A stretch of DNA of 64,000 nucleotides from Caulobacter sp. (GTDB lineage Bacteria > Pseudomonadota > Alphaproteobacteria > Caulobacterales > Caulobacteraceae): assembly GCA_016125585.1 (NCBI GenBank), contig WGLL01000004.1, positions 1 to 64,000 on the forward strand. The letters are read 5' to 3'. The notes beneath the pieces are model-generated. The model worked only from the letters and a program-made list of their open reading frames with translations, was not told where the DNA came from and did no database searches. Each line of letters begins with the position of its first letter. The stretch's first letter is position 1. The position numbers and the translations under genes were made by a program. Below, in pieces: positions 26,329 to 36,300 of this stretch.

Positions 26329-26694
26329 ATGCGCCGCCTCGCCCTTGTCGTCCTGATGCTGCTGCTCGCCAGTCCGGTCGCCGCCCGCCAGCAGCGGCTG
26401 ACGGCGGAGGACGGCGCAGGCGCGGCCAGGGCCGGCCTGCGGGCCAGCCAGGACAAGACCGCGCCGGAGCCGCCGCCCCCGCTCGACTTTTCGGTTCCGG
26501 GCGGAACCTCGACCCTGCCGGCCAGCCTCGCCTTCACCCGCCCGCTGGTCAGCACCTCGGGCGGCGCCCCCAAGACCGGCAACGGCTCGCAATGCCGCAC
26601 CAGCTGCGCCCAGAGCCACTACTTCTGCCTCGCCGCCGAGGACGAGCAGACCTGTAATCCGCAGTGGTCGCGCTGCGTCGCCGGCTGTTCCTGA
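26329..26694 (+). CDS. Small secreted six-cysteine protein under a CtrA box
   Basis: 121 residues: signal peptide (MRRLALVVLMLLLASPVAA), a low-complexity polar/proline linker, then a compact C-terminal domain with six cysteines within ~33 residues (QCRTSC, YFC, TCN, RCVAGC). That spacing suggests three disulfides in a small secreted or periplasmic knot-like domain. I do not recognise a family. The exact CtrA box just upstream suggests cell-cycle-controlled expression. It lies between the M13 pair (divergent) and the monooxygenase, and stands as a single gene. Confidence 0.75.
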   Translation: MRRLALVVLMLLLASPVAARQQRLTAEDGAGAARAGLRASQDKTAPEPPPPLDFSVPGGTSTLPASLAFTRPLVSTSGGAPKTGNGSQCRTSCAQSHYFCLAAEDEQTCNPQWSRCVAGCS

Positions 26695-26789
26695 CCGGCC
26701 TCACGCGACGTCACCGTTGACGCGCGCGGCAACCGATATAGCCTCACCTGAACAACGATAAGTCAGACCGACACCCAGGGAGACGCCGC

Positions 26790-28169
26790 ATGACCGGCCC
26801 CAAGACCAGCAAGGCGCTGCCCACGGCCTGCATCATCGGGGCCGGCTGTTCCGGCTTCACCACCGCCAAGCGGCTGAAGGACGCCGGCGTCCCCTACGAC
26901 TGCTTCGAGATGTCAGACGAGATCGGCGGCAACTGGTACTACAAGAACCCCAACGGCATGTCGGCCTGCTACGAGAGCCTGCATATCGACACCAGCAAAT
27001 GGCGTCTGGCCTTCGAGGATTTCCCGGTGCCGGAGGACTGGCCCGACTTCCCCCACCACGCCCAGCTGTTCCAGTATTTCAAGGACTACGTCGACCACTT
27101 CGGCCTGCGCGAGACCATCACCTTCAAAACCGCGGTGCAGTCGGCGCGGCGCGACGCCGACGGCCTGTGGAAGGTGACCCTCTCCACCGGCGAGACCCGG
27201 ACCTACGATGTGCTGTTCGTCTGCAACGGCCATCACTGGAGCCCGCGCATCCCCGACTATCCCGGCGAGTTCGACGGCGCCGCCTTCCACAGCCACGCCT
27301 ACAGCGACCCCTTCGATCCGGTCGACATGCGCGGCAAGAACGTGGTGGTGGTCGGCATGGGCAACTCGGCCATGGACATCGCCAGCGAGCTCTCCCAGCG
27401 GCCGATCGCGAAAAACCTCTGGGTCTCCGCCCGGCGCGGCGTCTGGGTGTTGCCCAAATACATGAACGGCAAGCCGGCCGACAAATCCGCCCTGCCGGCC
27501 TGGATGCCCCGCGCCCTGGGCCAGGCCATGGCCCGCAATGTGATCAAGAAGACCCTTGGCAGGATGGAAGACTACGGGCTTCCCAAGCCCGACCATGAAC
27601 CGCTGGAGGCCCATCCCAGCGTCAGCGGCGAGTTCCTGACCCGGGCCGGCTGCGGCGACGTGAAGTTCAAGCCGGCGATCAAGGCGCTGGAAGGCAAAAA
27701 CGTCCGCTTCGCCGACGACAGCGTCGAGCAGGTCGACGCCATCGTCTTCGCCACCGGCTACGACATGAAGTTCCCCTTCTTCGACGATCCGGACCTGCTG
27801 CCCGACGCCGAGCACCGCTTCCCGCTGTTCAAGCGGATGATGAAGCCGGGGATCGACAATCTGTTCTTCATGGGCCTGGCCCAGCCGCTGCCGACCCTGG
27901 TCAATTTCGCCGAGCAGCAGAGCAAGCTGGCGGCCGCCTATCTGACCGGCCGCTACCGCCCGCCGGCGAAGGCCGAGATGGAGGCGGTTACGGCCAGGGA
28001 CGAGGCCTTCTACCTGGGGCCCTATTACAAGGCCGCCCGCCACACCATCCAGGTCGACTTCAACCACTACGTCGTCGACCTGAAGAAGGAAGTGACCCGG
28101 GGCGAGGCCAGGGCCAGGGCGGCCGGCTACGCCCTGCCGGTGACGGCCAGGGCCCGCCAGTCGGCCTGA
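26790..28169 (+). CDS. Flavin-containing monooxygenase (FMO type)
   Basis: 459 residues with the FAD-binding GxGxxG in CIIGAGCSGFTTAKRL, the FMO fingerprint FDGAAFHSHAY (FxGxxxHxxxY), the NADPH-binding GMGNSAMDIASEL, and the late FATGYDMKFPF motif. It should oxygenate soft nucleophiles (N, S) or, less likely, carry out Baeyer-Villiger reactions. GGGAGA lies ~8 bases before the ATG. It is convergent with the first TetR gene. The surrounding regulators and lipid enzymes suggest xenobiotic or terpenoid/steroid breakdown, which is inference. Confidence 0.9.
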   Translation: MTGPKTSKALPTACIIGAGCSGFTTAKRLKDAGVPYDCFEMSDEIGGNWYYKNPNGMSACYESLHIDTSKWRLAFEDFPVPEDWPDFPHHAQLFQYFKDYVDHFGLRETITFKTAVQSARRDADGLWKVTLSTGETRTYDVLFVCNGHHWSPRIPDYPGEFDGAAFHSHAYSDPFDPVDMRGKNVVVVGMGNSAMDIASELSQRPIAKNLWVSARRGVWVLPKYMNGKPADKSALPAWMPRALGQAMARNVIKKTLGRMEDYGLPKPDHEPLEAHPSVSGEFLTRAGCGDVKFKPAIKALEGKNVRFADDSVEQVDAIVFATGYDMKFPFFDDPDLLPDAEHRFPLFKRMMKPGIDNLFFMGLAQPLPTLVNFAEQQSKLAAAYLTGRYRPPAKAEMEAVTARDEAFYLGPYYKAARHTIQVDFNHYVVDLKKEVTRGEARARAAGYALPVTARARQSA

Positions 28170-28191
28170 GGCGGCGCGGCGATCGGGGCCG

Positions 28192-28836
28192 CTAGGTTCC
28201 GAACGCCCGCATGAAGGCGTCGACGTGCAGGCGCAGGTAGGCGGTCAGTTCGTCATGGCCGGACATCGGCACGCCCAGCCCGCCCCGGATCAGGGTGATC
28301 TGCATGAAGGGGGCGAAGAACAGACGCACCATCATTGTCGGGTCCTCGCCCGACCTCAGCTCGCCCTTGGCCATGGCCCGGGCGAAGGCGGCGACCAGCA
28401 GCAGGATTCCGGGGGTCAGCACCTGATCGCGGATCAGGGCGGCGATTTCCGGCCGCCGGCGGGACTCGTCCATCGCCAGCATCATATAGCCTCGCGCCAG
28501 TCCCCGTTCCTGGATCTCCAGGGTTCGCTGGGCGAAGGTCTCCAGCAGCTCGCGCACCGGCCCGTCGAAGGCCCGGATATCATTGAACAGGGCCTGGCTG
28601 GGGAGCAGCAGATCCTCCTCCAGCAGGGCCTGGATCAGCCGCGCCTTGCCGGGGAAGTAGCGATAGACCGCCGGCTTGGTGACGCCGACGGCGGCGGCCA
28701 CCTCGTCCATGCGGCAGGCGTCGAAGCCCTTTTCCGAAACCAGAGTCCGCGCCGCCGCCAGGATCTCCTGACGCCGCCGTCCGGCCCGCTCGGTGAGCGT
28801 GTCGCCCCTGTCCTTGAGCGCCATCAGCCCCGTCAT
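28192..28836 (-). CDS. TetR-family transcriptional regulator
   Basis: 214 residues. The helix-turn-helix lies at the N-terminus: RQEILAAARTLVSEKGFDAC, then MDEVAAAVGVTKPAVYRYFP. The ligand-binding half is helical (residues ~70-210). The start was set at MTGLMALKDRG, with GAGAAG upstream; a longer frame begins 13 codons earlier. It is divergent from the second TetR gene across 135 bases and convergent with the monooxygenase gene, either of which it may control. Confidence 0.88.
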   Translation of the reverse strand: MTGLMALKDRGDTLTERAGRRRQEILAAARTLVSEKGFDACRMDEVAAAVGVTKPAVYRYFPGKARLIQALLEEDLLLPSQALFNDIRAFDGPVRELLETFAQRTLEIQERGLARGYMMLAMDESRRRPEIAALIRDQVLTPGILLLVAAFARAMAKGELRSGEDPTMMVRLFFAPFMQITLIRGGLGVPMSGHDELTAYLRLHVDAFMRAFGT

Positions 28837-28971
28837 GCTTCTCACAGCCCCTGCCGAGCGAACGCCGGTCTGCAAGCATCATACCCTGAACAGGAACCCG
28901 GCGGGAGTCGGCTGTTGAGCGGCGCGCAATTCCTTTTCGCGAAAGGCCAAGGCCTGCTAGCTTTGGACGCA

Positions 28972-29598
28972 ATGAGTCCGACAACTGTCCTTTCCACCGG
29001 CAAGCGCGAGCAGACGAAGCTCGCCAATCGCCAGGCCATTCTCGACGCGGCCCGGGGGGTCTTTGCCGAAATGGGCTACGAGACCGCCACGGTCCGCGAC
29101 ATCGTTCGCCGCACCGGCCTGTCGGTCGGCGCCTTCTACAACTACTTCCGCTCCCGCGATGAGGTCTTCGAGGCCCTGGCCGACGACGGCGCCCGGCGCT
29201 TCCGGCCGATCCTGCGCGCCTGCTGGGAGCAGGCCGACAGCTTCGAGGGCTATCTGCGCGGCGCCATCCAGGCCTACTACGACTTCGTCGCCGACGAGCA
29301 CGCCAGCTGGCAGTCGCAGCGGCCGCTGGACGAGCGCCATCCCCACGTCAGCATCCAGACCCCCGAGATGGAGCGGGTCTTCGAGGAGGTGCGCGACGCC
29401 TTCGCCCTGGCCATCGAGAAGGGCGGCGCTCCCCGGGTCGACGCCGACTACCTGGCCGCCGCCTGCATCGCCATCGCCCGCGAGGTCGGCGAGCGGATGC
29501 TGCGCCGCCGGCCGATCGACACCCGGGCCGCCTGCAATTTCGCCGTCAGCCTGATCCTCGGCGGCCTGCCCGCCCTGCCCCGGCTGTCACAGCCCTAA
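28972..29598 (+). CDS. TetR-family transcriptional regulator
   Basis: 208 residues with a typical TetR DNA-binding domain: RQAILDAARGVFAEMGYETA, then VRDIVRRTGLSVGAFYNYF. The start at MSPTTVLSTGKREQ was chosen because the frame upstream is only the complement of the other TetR gene. The esterase gene begins 14 bases after its stop with AAGGAA upstream, so it probably regulates its own operon (TetR-esterase-DUF1003-OYE). Imperfect dyads just before its ATG (28932-28966) could be its operator. Confidence 0.88.
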   Translation: MSPTTVLSTGKREQTKLANRQAILDAARGVFAEMGYETATVRDIVRRTGLSVGAFYNYFRSRDEVFEALADDGARRFRPILRACWEQADSFEGYLRGAIQAYYDFVADEHASWQSQRPLDERHPHVSIQTPEMERVFEEVRDAFALAIEKGGAPRVDADYLAAACIAIAREVGERMLRRRPIDTRAACNFAVSLILGGLPALPRLSQP

Positions 29599-29612
29599 GG
29601 AACACCCCCGCC

Positions 29613-30671
29613 ATGGCCGATCCGGGCGTCCAGAAGTTCATTCTCAAGACTCTTCTGTCGCTGCCGGCGCCGGTCCTGCGCCTGCTCAGCGGCGGGGCGG
29701 CGGTCTATCAGGGCGGCCGCACCCTCGATCCCCGCTTCCAGTTCCTCGCCGCCGGGGCCCGCAGCATGCCGGCGATGTCGACCTTGAGCCCCCAGGACGC
29801 CCGCGCCGCCAGCGCCCAGGGCCTGGCGATGATGACCGGCAAGCTCGAGCCGGGCGTGCGCATCGAACACCTGACCCTGCCGGGGGCCGCCGGCGACCTC
29901 CAGGCCCGCGCCTACCGCCCGGCCGAGCAGGACAGTTCGGCGCCCCTGATGGTCTTCGCCCACTTCGGCGGCGGGGTGATCGGCGACCTCGACACCTGCC
30001 ACGCCTTCTGCTCGATCCTCGCCAGCCTGGCCCGCTGCGCGGTGCTGTCCGTCGACTACCGCCTGGCCCCCGAGCACCGCTTCCCGGCCGGGCTGGAGGA
30101 CATGCTGGCGGCCTGGCGCTGGGCCCGCGACAACACCGCCCGCTTCGGCGCGGAGCCTGGCCGGCTGGCCATCGGCGGCGATTCCATGGGCGGCAACTTC
30201 GCCGCCATCCTCGCCCAGGACATGAAGCGGGCGGGCGAGCCGCAACCGGTGCTGCAGCTGCTGATCTATCCGGCCGTCGACGTGGCCAGCGAGACCCAGT
30301 CGATGACCACCTACGCCGACGCCTATCCGCTGTCGCGCGACACCATGACCTGGTTCATGGACCACTACATGGGGCCGGAAGCCGATCCGGCCGACCCGCG
30401 CCTGTCGCCGATCCGCGCCGGGGACCTGACGGGCCTTGCCCCGGCCATCATCGTCACCGCCGGCTTCGATCCCCTCAATGACCAGGGCGAGGCCTATGCC
30501 CGCCGGCTGAAGGCGGCCGGGGTTCCGACCCTCTATCGCTGCTACGACGCCCTGGCCCACGGCTTCACCGCCTTCACCGGGGCCATTCCCGCCGCCGATG
30601 TCGCCTGCCGCGAAATCGCCGGACTTGTCCGCGAAGCCTTCGACGGCAAGCTGGCCGCCCCGCCCGCCTGA
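29613..30671 (+). CDS. Alpha/beta hydrolase of the hormone-sensitive lipase (GDXG) family
   Basis: 352 residues. The catalytic serine is in GGDSMGGN, the aspartate in VTAGFDPLNDQ, and the histidine in AHGFTAF. The oxyanion-hole motif, normally HGGG, reads HFGGG here, an extra-residue variant. The family hydrolyses short- to medium-chain esters. It follows the TetR gene by 14 bases and precedes DUF1003 by 25, so the three are one operon. An esterase acting with the OYE reductase and thioesterase on an ester or enone substrate is plausible but not shown. Confidence 0.88.
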   Translation: MADPGVQKFILKTLLSLPAPVLRLLSGGAAVYQGGRTLDPRFQFLAAGARSMPAMSTLSPQDARAASAQGLAMMTGKLEPGVRIEHLTLPGAAGDLQARAYRPAEQDSSAPLMVFAHFGGGVIGDLDTCHAFCSILASLARCAVLSVDYRLAPEHRFPAGLEDMLAAWRWARDNTARFGAEPGRLAIGGDSMGGNFAAILAQDMKRAGEPQPVLQLLIYPAVDVASETQSMTTYADAYPLSRDTMTWFMDHYMGPEADPADPRLSPIRAGDLTGLAPAIIVTAGFDPLNDQGEAYARRLKAAGVPTLYRCYDALAHGFTAFTGAIPAADVACREIAGLVREAFDGKLAAPPA

Positions 30672-30696
30672 CGCCGGCCATTCGGAGCCCGCCCGC

Positions 30697-31260
30697 ATGA
30701 AGGCCCTGTCCCTGACCCCCGACGAGGGGGCCCGCAAGCTGCTCGGCCGCGCCATCGGCGAGCTGTCGCCGGAAGAGGCGGTGGTCATCCAGCGGATCAT
30801 CGAGCGGGAGTCGATCTCCCGCGACCTGTCGCGCCGCGACGGCGACATGACCTTCGGCCAGCGGCTGGCCGACCGGGTGGCGGCGGTCGGCGGCAGCTGG
30901 AGCTTCATCATCGCCTTCGGGCTGATCCTGGCGGCCTGGGTCGGCCTCAACACCGTCGGCCTGGCCCGCATCGGCGAGAAGGCCTTCGACCCCTACCCCT
31001 TCATCTTCCTCAATCTGATGCTGTCGATGCTGGCCGCCATCCAGGCGCCGATCATCATGATGAGTCAGAACCGCCAGTCGGAGAAGGACCGCGAGGCCGC
31101 CCGCCACGACTATGAGGTCAACCTCAAGGCCGAGCTGGAGATCATGCGGCTGCATGAAAAGCTCGACGCCCTGCGCGACCGCGACCTGGCGGCGATGATG
31201 AAGCAGCAGATCGAACTGCTGGAGGAGATCCGCGAGGGCCGCCGCGCCCCCGGCACCTGA
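30697..31260 (+). CDS. DUF1003 inner-membrane protein
   Basis: 187 residues. After a short soluble N-terminus come the DUF1003 features: FGQRLADRVAAVGGSWSFII, a first membrane segment to LAAWVGLNTVG, then DPYPFIFLNLMLSMLAAIQAP with the second segment, and IIMMSQNRQSEKDREAARHDY. A long helical, coiled-coil-prone tail follows (residues ~130-180). The function of this family is unknown; it is often annotated as a membrane protein near transport or redox genes. Translation starts 25 bases after the esterase stop. Confidence 0.88.
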   Translation: MKALSLTPDEGARKLLGRAIGELSPEEAVVIQRIIERESISRDLSRRDGDMTFGQRLADRVAAVGGSWSFIIAFGLILAAWVGLNTVGLARIGEKAFDPYPFIFLNLMLSMLAAIQAPIIMMSQNRQSEKDREAARHDYEVNLKAELEIMRLHEKLDALRDRDLAAMMKQQIELLEEIREGRRAPGT

Positions 31261-31346
31261 GCTTGGCGGCTGAGAGCGGGGCCAGAATTCCTGGGTTCCC
31301 TGACCCTGCGTCGCCCGGCTATCAGGAGCCCGTTCAGGAGCTCCGC

Positions 31347-32441
31347 ATGACCGACCTTTCCGCCCTCTTCCAGCCGCTGACCTTCGCCCATGGCCCGGCC
31401 ATGAAGAACCGGCTGATGCTGGCCCCGCTGACCAATCTTCAAAGTCATGTCGACGGAACGATGTCGGAGGACGAGTTCCACTGGCTGGTCAAGCGGGCCG
31501 AGGGCGGCTTTGGCCTGACCATGACCTGCGCCGCCCATGTCCAGCGCATCGGCCAGGGCTTCCCGGGCCAGATGGGGGTATGGTCCGACGACCACCTGCC
31601 CGGCCTCACCCGCCTGGCCGCCGCCATCAAGGCCAACGACAGCCTGGCCGTGATCCAGTTGCATCACGCCGGCATGCGCTCACCGAAGGAGATCATCGGC
31701 GAGGCCCCGGTCTGCCCCTCCGACAATGAGGAATTCGGGGCCCGCGCCCTCAGCGGCGCCGAGGTCGAGCAGCTGCGTGACGACTTCATCGCCGCCGCGG
31801 TGCGGGCAAAGACCGCCGGCTTCGACGGGGTCGAGATCCACGGCGCCCACGGCTACATCCTCTGTCAGTTCCTCAGCCCGGAGATCAACCAGCGCACCGA
31901 CCGGTGGGGCGGCTCGCTGGACAACCGCGGCCGGCTGATCACCGAGATTCTGGCCGCGGTCCGCGACCGGTGCGGGCCCGACTTCCAGATCGGCCTGCGG
32001 CTGTCGCCCGAGCGCTTCGGGCTGCAGCTGGCCGAGGTCCGCGACTTCGCCGCCGCCCTGATGGCCGCCGGGGCCATGGACTATCTGGACATGAGCCTGT
32101 GGGACATCGCCAAGGAGCCGATCGAGGAGGCCTTCCACGGCCGCAGCCTGATGAGCGTCTTCACCGAGCTGCCGCGCGGCAAGGTGCGGCTGGGCGTGGC
32201 CGGCAAGGTGATGAGCCCGGCCACGGCGGCCAAGGCCCTGGCCGACGGCGCCGACTTCGTGCTGCTTGGCCGCGCCGCCATCCTGCACCACGACTGGCCG
32301 CTGCGGGCCGCCCGCGACCCCGGTTTCGAACCGGTCAGCCTGCCGGTCACCCGCGCCCACCTCGCCGCCGAGGGGCTGGGCCCGGCCTTCCTCGACTACA
32401 TGGCCACCTGGAAGGGCTTCGTCGCCGAAGAGGCGGCCTGA
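31347..32441 (+). CDS. Old-yellow-enzyme family NADH:flavin oxidoreductase
   Basis: 364 residues of an FMN-binding TIM barrel. Visible features: MKNRLMLAPLTN at the first strand, the substrate-binding region QLHHAGMRS, and the family signature in GAHGYILCQFLSPEINQRTD followed by RWGGSLDNRGRL. The phosphate site lies near LGVAGKVMSP and GADFVLLGRAAI. It should reduce activated C=C bonds with NAD(P)H. AGGAG lies six bases before the chosen ATG. It is 86 bases after DUF1003 and likely in the same transcription unit. Confidence 0.92.
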   Translation: MTDLSALFQPLTFAHGPAMKNRLMLAPLTNLQSHVDGTMSEDEFHWLVKRAEGGFGLTMTCAAHVQRIGQGFPGQMGVWSDDHLPGLTRLAAAIKANDSLAVIQLHHAGMRSPKEIIGEAPVCPSDNEEFGARALSGAEVEQLRDDFIAAAVRAKTAGFDGVEIHGAHGYILCQFLSPEINQRTDRWGGSLDNRGRLITEILAAVRDRCGPDFQIGLRLSPERFGLQLAEVRDFAAALMAAGAMDYLDMSLWDIAKEPIEEAFHGRSLMSVFTELPRGKVRLGVAGKVMSPATAAKALADGADFVLLGRAAILHHDWPLRAARDPGFEPVSLPVTRAHLAAEGLGPAFLDYMATWKGFVAEEAA

Positions 32442-32470
32442 GACGCCCGATCGGCCCCATCGCCCTTGCC

Positions 32471-32497
32471 CCGTGCGTAGTGATTGACTACGCACGG
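32471..32497. promoter_or_regulatory. 27-base perfect dyad upstream of the thioesterase gene
   Basis: Arms CCGTGCGTAGT and ACTACGCACGG (11 bp each) enclose GATTG. It ends 26 bases before the thioesterase ATG and 30 bases after the OYE stop. No T-run follows, so an operator (for instance for one of the TetR proteins) fits better than a terminator. Confidence 0.55.
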
Positions 32498-32523
32498 CTC
32501 CTTCCCAGCATAAAGACGCCTTG

Positions 32524-33336
32524 ATGACCCCCTTCACGACGCTGATGGCCCAGCTGGCCGACAAGCCGGACGGCTCCTCCCTGACCGTCACCGACGACTG
32601 GGCCCAGGGCCGCACCCTGTTCGGCGGCATCTCGGCCGCCTTCTGCGTCAAGGCCGGGGAGCGGGCGGCCGGCGACGGCGCCCCGCCCCTGCGCTCGGCC
32701 CAGTTCGCCTTCATCGGTCCGGCCTCCGGTCCGCTGCGGCTGTCGACCGAGGTCTTGCGTCGCGGCAAGTCGACGGTCTTCGTCCAGGCCGACCTGCACG
32801 GCGAGGCGGGCATCGCCACCCGCGCCCTGCTGACCTTCGGGGCCGCCCGGGCCAGCGTCATCGATGACGAGGAGCTCGCCGCCCCCGCCACCCTGGCTCC
32901 CGAGGACTGCCCGCCGCTGCACGGCAAGCCCGGCCAGGGGCCCGGCTTCGTTGCCAATTTCGAGATTCGCCCGGCCGACGGCGTCGCCATCTTCAGCCGC
33001 GAGGCGCGCGAGGCCGACAACCGACCCGACCTGCTGCTCTGGGCCCGGCACCGCGACCCGGCGGCCGGCATGGGCCCCGCCGCCCTGATCGCCCTGTCCG
33101 ACACCCCGCCCCCGGCCGCCGTGCGGCTGATGAAGGTGTCCGCCCCGGTCAGCACCATGACCTGGATGATCGACATCCTCGATCCGCCGCCCCTGGCCGA
33201 CGACAGCGGCTGGCGGCTGCTGCGCAGCACCGCCGAGGTCACCCGCCACGGCTATTCCAGCCAGGCCATGACCCTGTGGGACCAGGCCGGCCGCCCGCTG
33301 ATCATCGGCCGCCAGAACGTGGCCGTGTTCGGCTAG
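32524..33336 (+). CDS. Acyl-CoA thioesterase-like protein (double hot-dog)
   Basis: 270 residues with the layout of the TesB-like 4HBT_3 thioesterases: N-terminal half with GRTLFGGISAAFCVKA and RSAQFAFIGPASGPL, and a C-terminal half with MTWMIDILD and LLRSTAEVTRHGYSSQAM ending in GRQNVAVFG. It should hydrolyse acyl-CoA thioesters. The first in-frame codon is TTG three bases earlier; the ATG is preferred. It follows OYE across the dyad at 32471-32497 and is convergent with the giant RTX gene, only 14 bases away. Confidence 0.85.
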   Translation: MTPFTTLMAQLADKPDGSSLTVTDDWAQGRTLFGGISAAFCVKAGERAAGDGAPPLRSAQFAFIGPASGPLRLSTEVLRRGKSTVFVQADLHGEAGIATRALLTFGAARASVIDDEELAAPATLAPEDCPPLHGKPGQGPGFVANFEIRPADGVAIFSREAREADNRPDLLLWARHRDPAAGMGPAALIALSDTPPPAAVRLMKVSAPVSTMTWMIDILDPPPLADDSGWRLLRSTAEVTRHGYSSQAMTLWDQAGRPLIIGRQNVAVFG

Positions 33337-33350
33337 AGGCTGGGTCCCTC

Positions 33351-36300
33351 CTACAGCACCCAGCCGCCGTCCTCGGGCGGCGAGGCGCCGGTCAGGATCG
33401 GCTCGCTGCCGTCGAGATGGCCGTTGATCGCGATCTTGAACTCGGCCTTGCCGTCGCCGTCGACATCCAGGCTCAGGGTGGTGACCCCGCCCTTGAATGA
33501 CAGCACCGCCTGCCCCTCGTGCCTGGTGAACTTGTTGACGAAGGTGAAGGCCTGGTCGCCGGCCATGTGGATGTTGGCGTCGATCGCCGACAGGTCGATG
33601 CGGTCGCCCGCGGCGAAGTCCAGGTCGAAGATGGAGTCGGTCTGGGCCCGGCTGCTCAGGTGCACATCGGCGCCGGTGAAGACGAAATGGTCCGCCCCCG
33701 CGCCGCCGCTCAGGGCGTCCTCGCCGTCGCCGCCGATCAGCACGTCGTTGCCGTCGCCGCCGATCAGGGTGTCGTCGCCGGCGGCGCCGTCGAGGATGTT
33801 GGCCCCGCTGTTGCCGGTGATGACATTGTCGTCGCCGCTGCCGGTTCCGTTCAGGTCCGCCGTCCCGGTGAGGGTCAGGTTCTCGAGGTTGGACGACAGC
33901 ACATAGCTGATGCTGGCCATCACCAGGTCATCGCCGCCGCTGCCGCTCTCGTGGATCACGTCCCCGGCCGAGTCGACCACATAGGTGTCGTCGCCCTTGC
34001 CGCCGGTCATGTCGTCGTCGCCGGTTCCGCCGTCCAGCAGATCGTCGCCATTGCCGCCGTCCAGGGTGTCGGCCCCCGCCCCGCCGTAGAGGGCGTCGTC
34101 GCCGGCGCCGCCCAGCAGGGTGTCGGCGCCGATCACCTCGGCGTCGTCGTCGAACAGGGTGATGTCGCCGCTGTAGCCGATGCCGCTGACGCCGAAGTAG
34201 CCGTCGCCGTACAGGGTGTCGTCGCCCTTGCCGCCGCTCAGCACGTCGTCCCCGACCGAGCCGGCCAGGATGTTGTCGCCGTCATCCCCGGTCAGCACAT
34301 CGTCGAACTCGCTGCCTGACAGGTTCTCGAACCCGGCCAGGGTCATGGCCCCGATGCCGGTGTTCTGGCTGGAGCCCTGCTTCTTCAGCGAAACGGTGAC
34401 GCCGGTGGTGATGGTCTGGTCGCTGGCGAAGCCCAGGGTGTCGATCCCGTCGCCGCCGCTCGCCGTCGCATCGCCGGCCCCCAGCTGGATCAGGTCGTCG
34501 CCGCCCTGACCGTCGATGACATCGGCCCCGCCCTGGCCCCACAGCCAGTTGGCGTTTCCATCGCCGGTCAGGGTGTCGGCGAAGGTCGTGCCCGAGACAT
34601 TCTCGATGTCATACAGGGTGTCCATGCCGTGGCCGGTGTCCTGGGCCACGCCCTGCAGGTTCAGGTCCACCGTGGCCCCGACCTGGGCGTCCGTGGGCTG
34701 GCTCAGATAGAAGGCCGCCCGGTCGCTGCCCTCGCCGCCGCGCAGGATGTCGTCACCCTCGCCGCCCTGCAGATAGTCGTTGCCGTCGCCGCCCTTGAGC
34801 ACGTCATTGCCATTGCGGCCGCGCAGCAGGTCGTCGTCGGCCCCGCCGATCAGGGTGTCGTCGCCGTCATTGCCGACCAGCACGTCCGAGCCGTCCCTGC
34901 CGACCAGGGTGTTGTCGCCGCTGTCGCCGAAGATGACGTCATTGAAGGACGAGCCGATCACCTTCTCGATGGAGATCAGGGTGTCGACCCCGTCGGGACC
35001 CTCGGCATAGTTGGCGTAGAGCAGGACGGTGACCCCGCCGCTGGAGCCGGCGTAGCTGGCGGTGTCGAAGCCGTCGCCGCCGTCCAGATAGTTGTCGCCC
35101 GTGCCGCCCTTGAGGATGTCGTCGCCGCCGCCGCCATAGAGGCTGTCATTGCCGCCGCCGCCGATCAGGGTGTCATTGCCGGCGTCGGCCGGGTCGTCGA
35201 CATCGGTGAACAGGGTGATGGACCCGCCGTAGCCGACGCCGTCGATGCCGAAATAGCCGTCCCCGTACAGGACGTCGTCGCCGTTGCCGCCCCTGAGGGT
35301 GTCGGACCCGGCGTTGCCGGCCAGCACATTGCCGACGCCGTTGCCGATCAGCACGTCATCGAAATAGCTGCCCGACAGGTTCTCGAACCCTTCCAGGGTC
35401 ATCATCCCGACCCCGGTGTCCTGGGCCGCCCCCTGGTCGCGCAGGTCGACGGTGACGCCGCCGGTCAGGGTCAGGTCGTTGCCGAACGACAAGGTGTCGG
35501 TCCCCAGCCCGCCCGAGGCGCTGGCGTCGCCGGCGCCCAGCTCGACCAGGTCATCCCCGGCCCCGCCGTCGATGACGTCGGCCCCGCCCTGGCCCCACAG
35601 CCAGTTGTCGTTGGCGTCGCCGGTCAGGGTGTCGGCCAGGGTCGTGCCCGAGACGTGCTCGATGCCGATCAGGGTGTCCATGCCGTGACCGGTGTCCTGC
35701 GCGACGCCCTGCAGGTTCAGGTTCACCGTGGCCCCGACCTGGGCGTCGGTGGCCAGGCTCAGATAGAAGGCCGCCCGGTCATTGCCGTCGCCGCCGTTGA
35801 GGACGTCATCGCCCTCGCCGCCCTGCAGGTAGTCGTTGCCAAGTCCGCCAACCAGGATGTCGGCGCCATCGCGCCCGCGCAGCAGGTCGTCGCTGTCGCC
35901 GCCGTCCAGGCTGTTGTCGCCGTCGTCGCCGAACAGGATGTCGGTATAGAGAGTGCCGATCACCCCTTCGATCGACACCAGGCTGTCCTGGCTGTCGTCG
36001 TTGGCCGCATAGCCGGCGGCCAGGTTGACCACCACCCCGCTGGTCGAGTCGCTGTAGTCTGCGGTGTCGAATCCGTCGCCGCCGTCCAGGGCGTCAAAGC
36101 CCGCTCCGCCGCGCAGCAGGTCATCCCCGCCGCCGCCGAACAGGCTGTCGTCGCCATTGCCGCCGATCAGGATGTCGGCGCCGACCACGCCGGCGTCATC
36201 GGTGAACAGGGTGATCGGTCCGCCATAGCCGACGCCGTCGACGCTGAAGTAGCCATCGCCATAGAGGGTGTCATTGCCATCCCCGCCCACCAGGGAGTCA

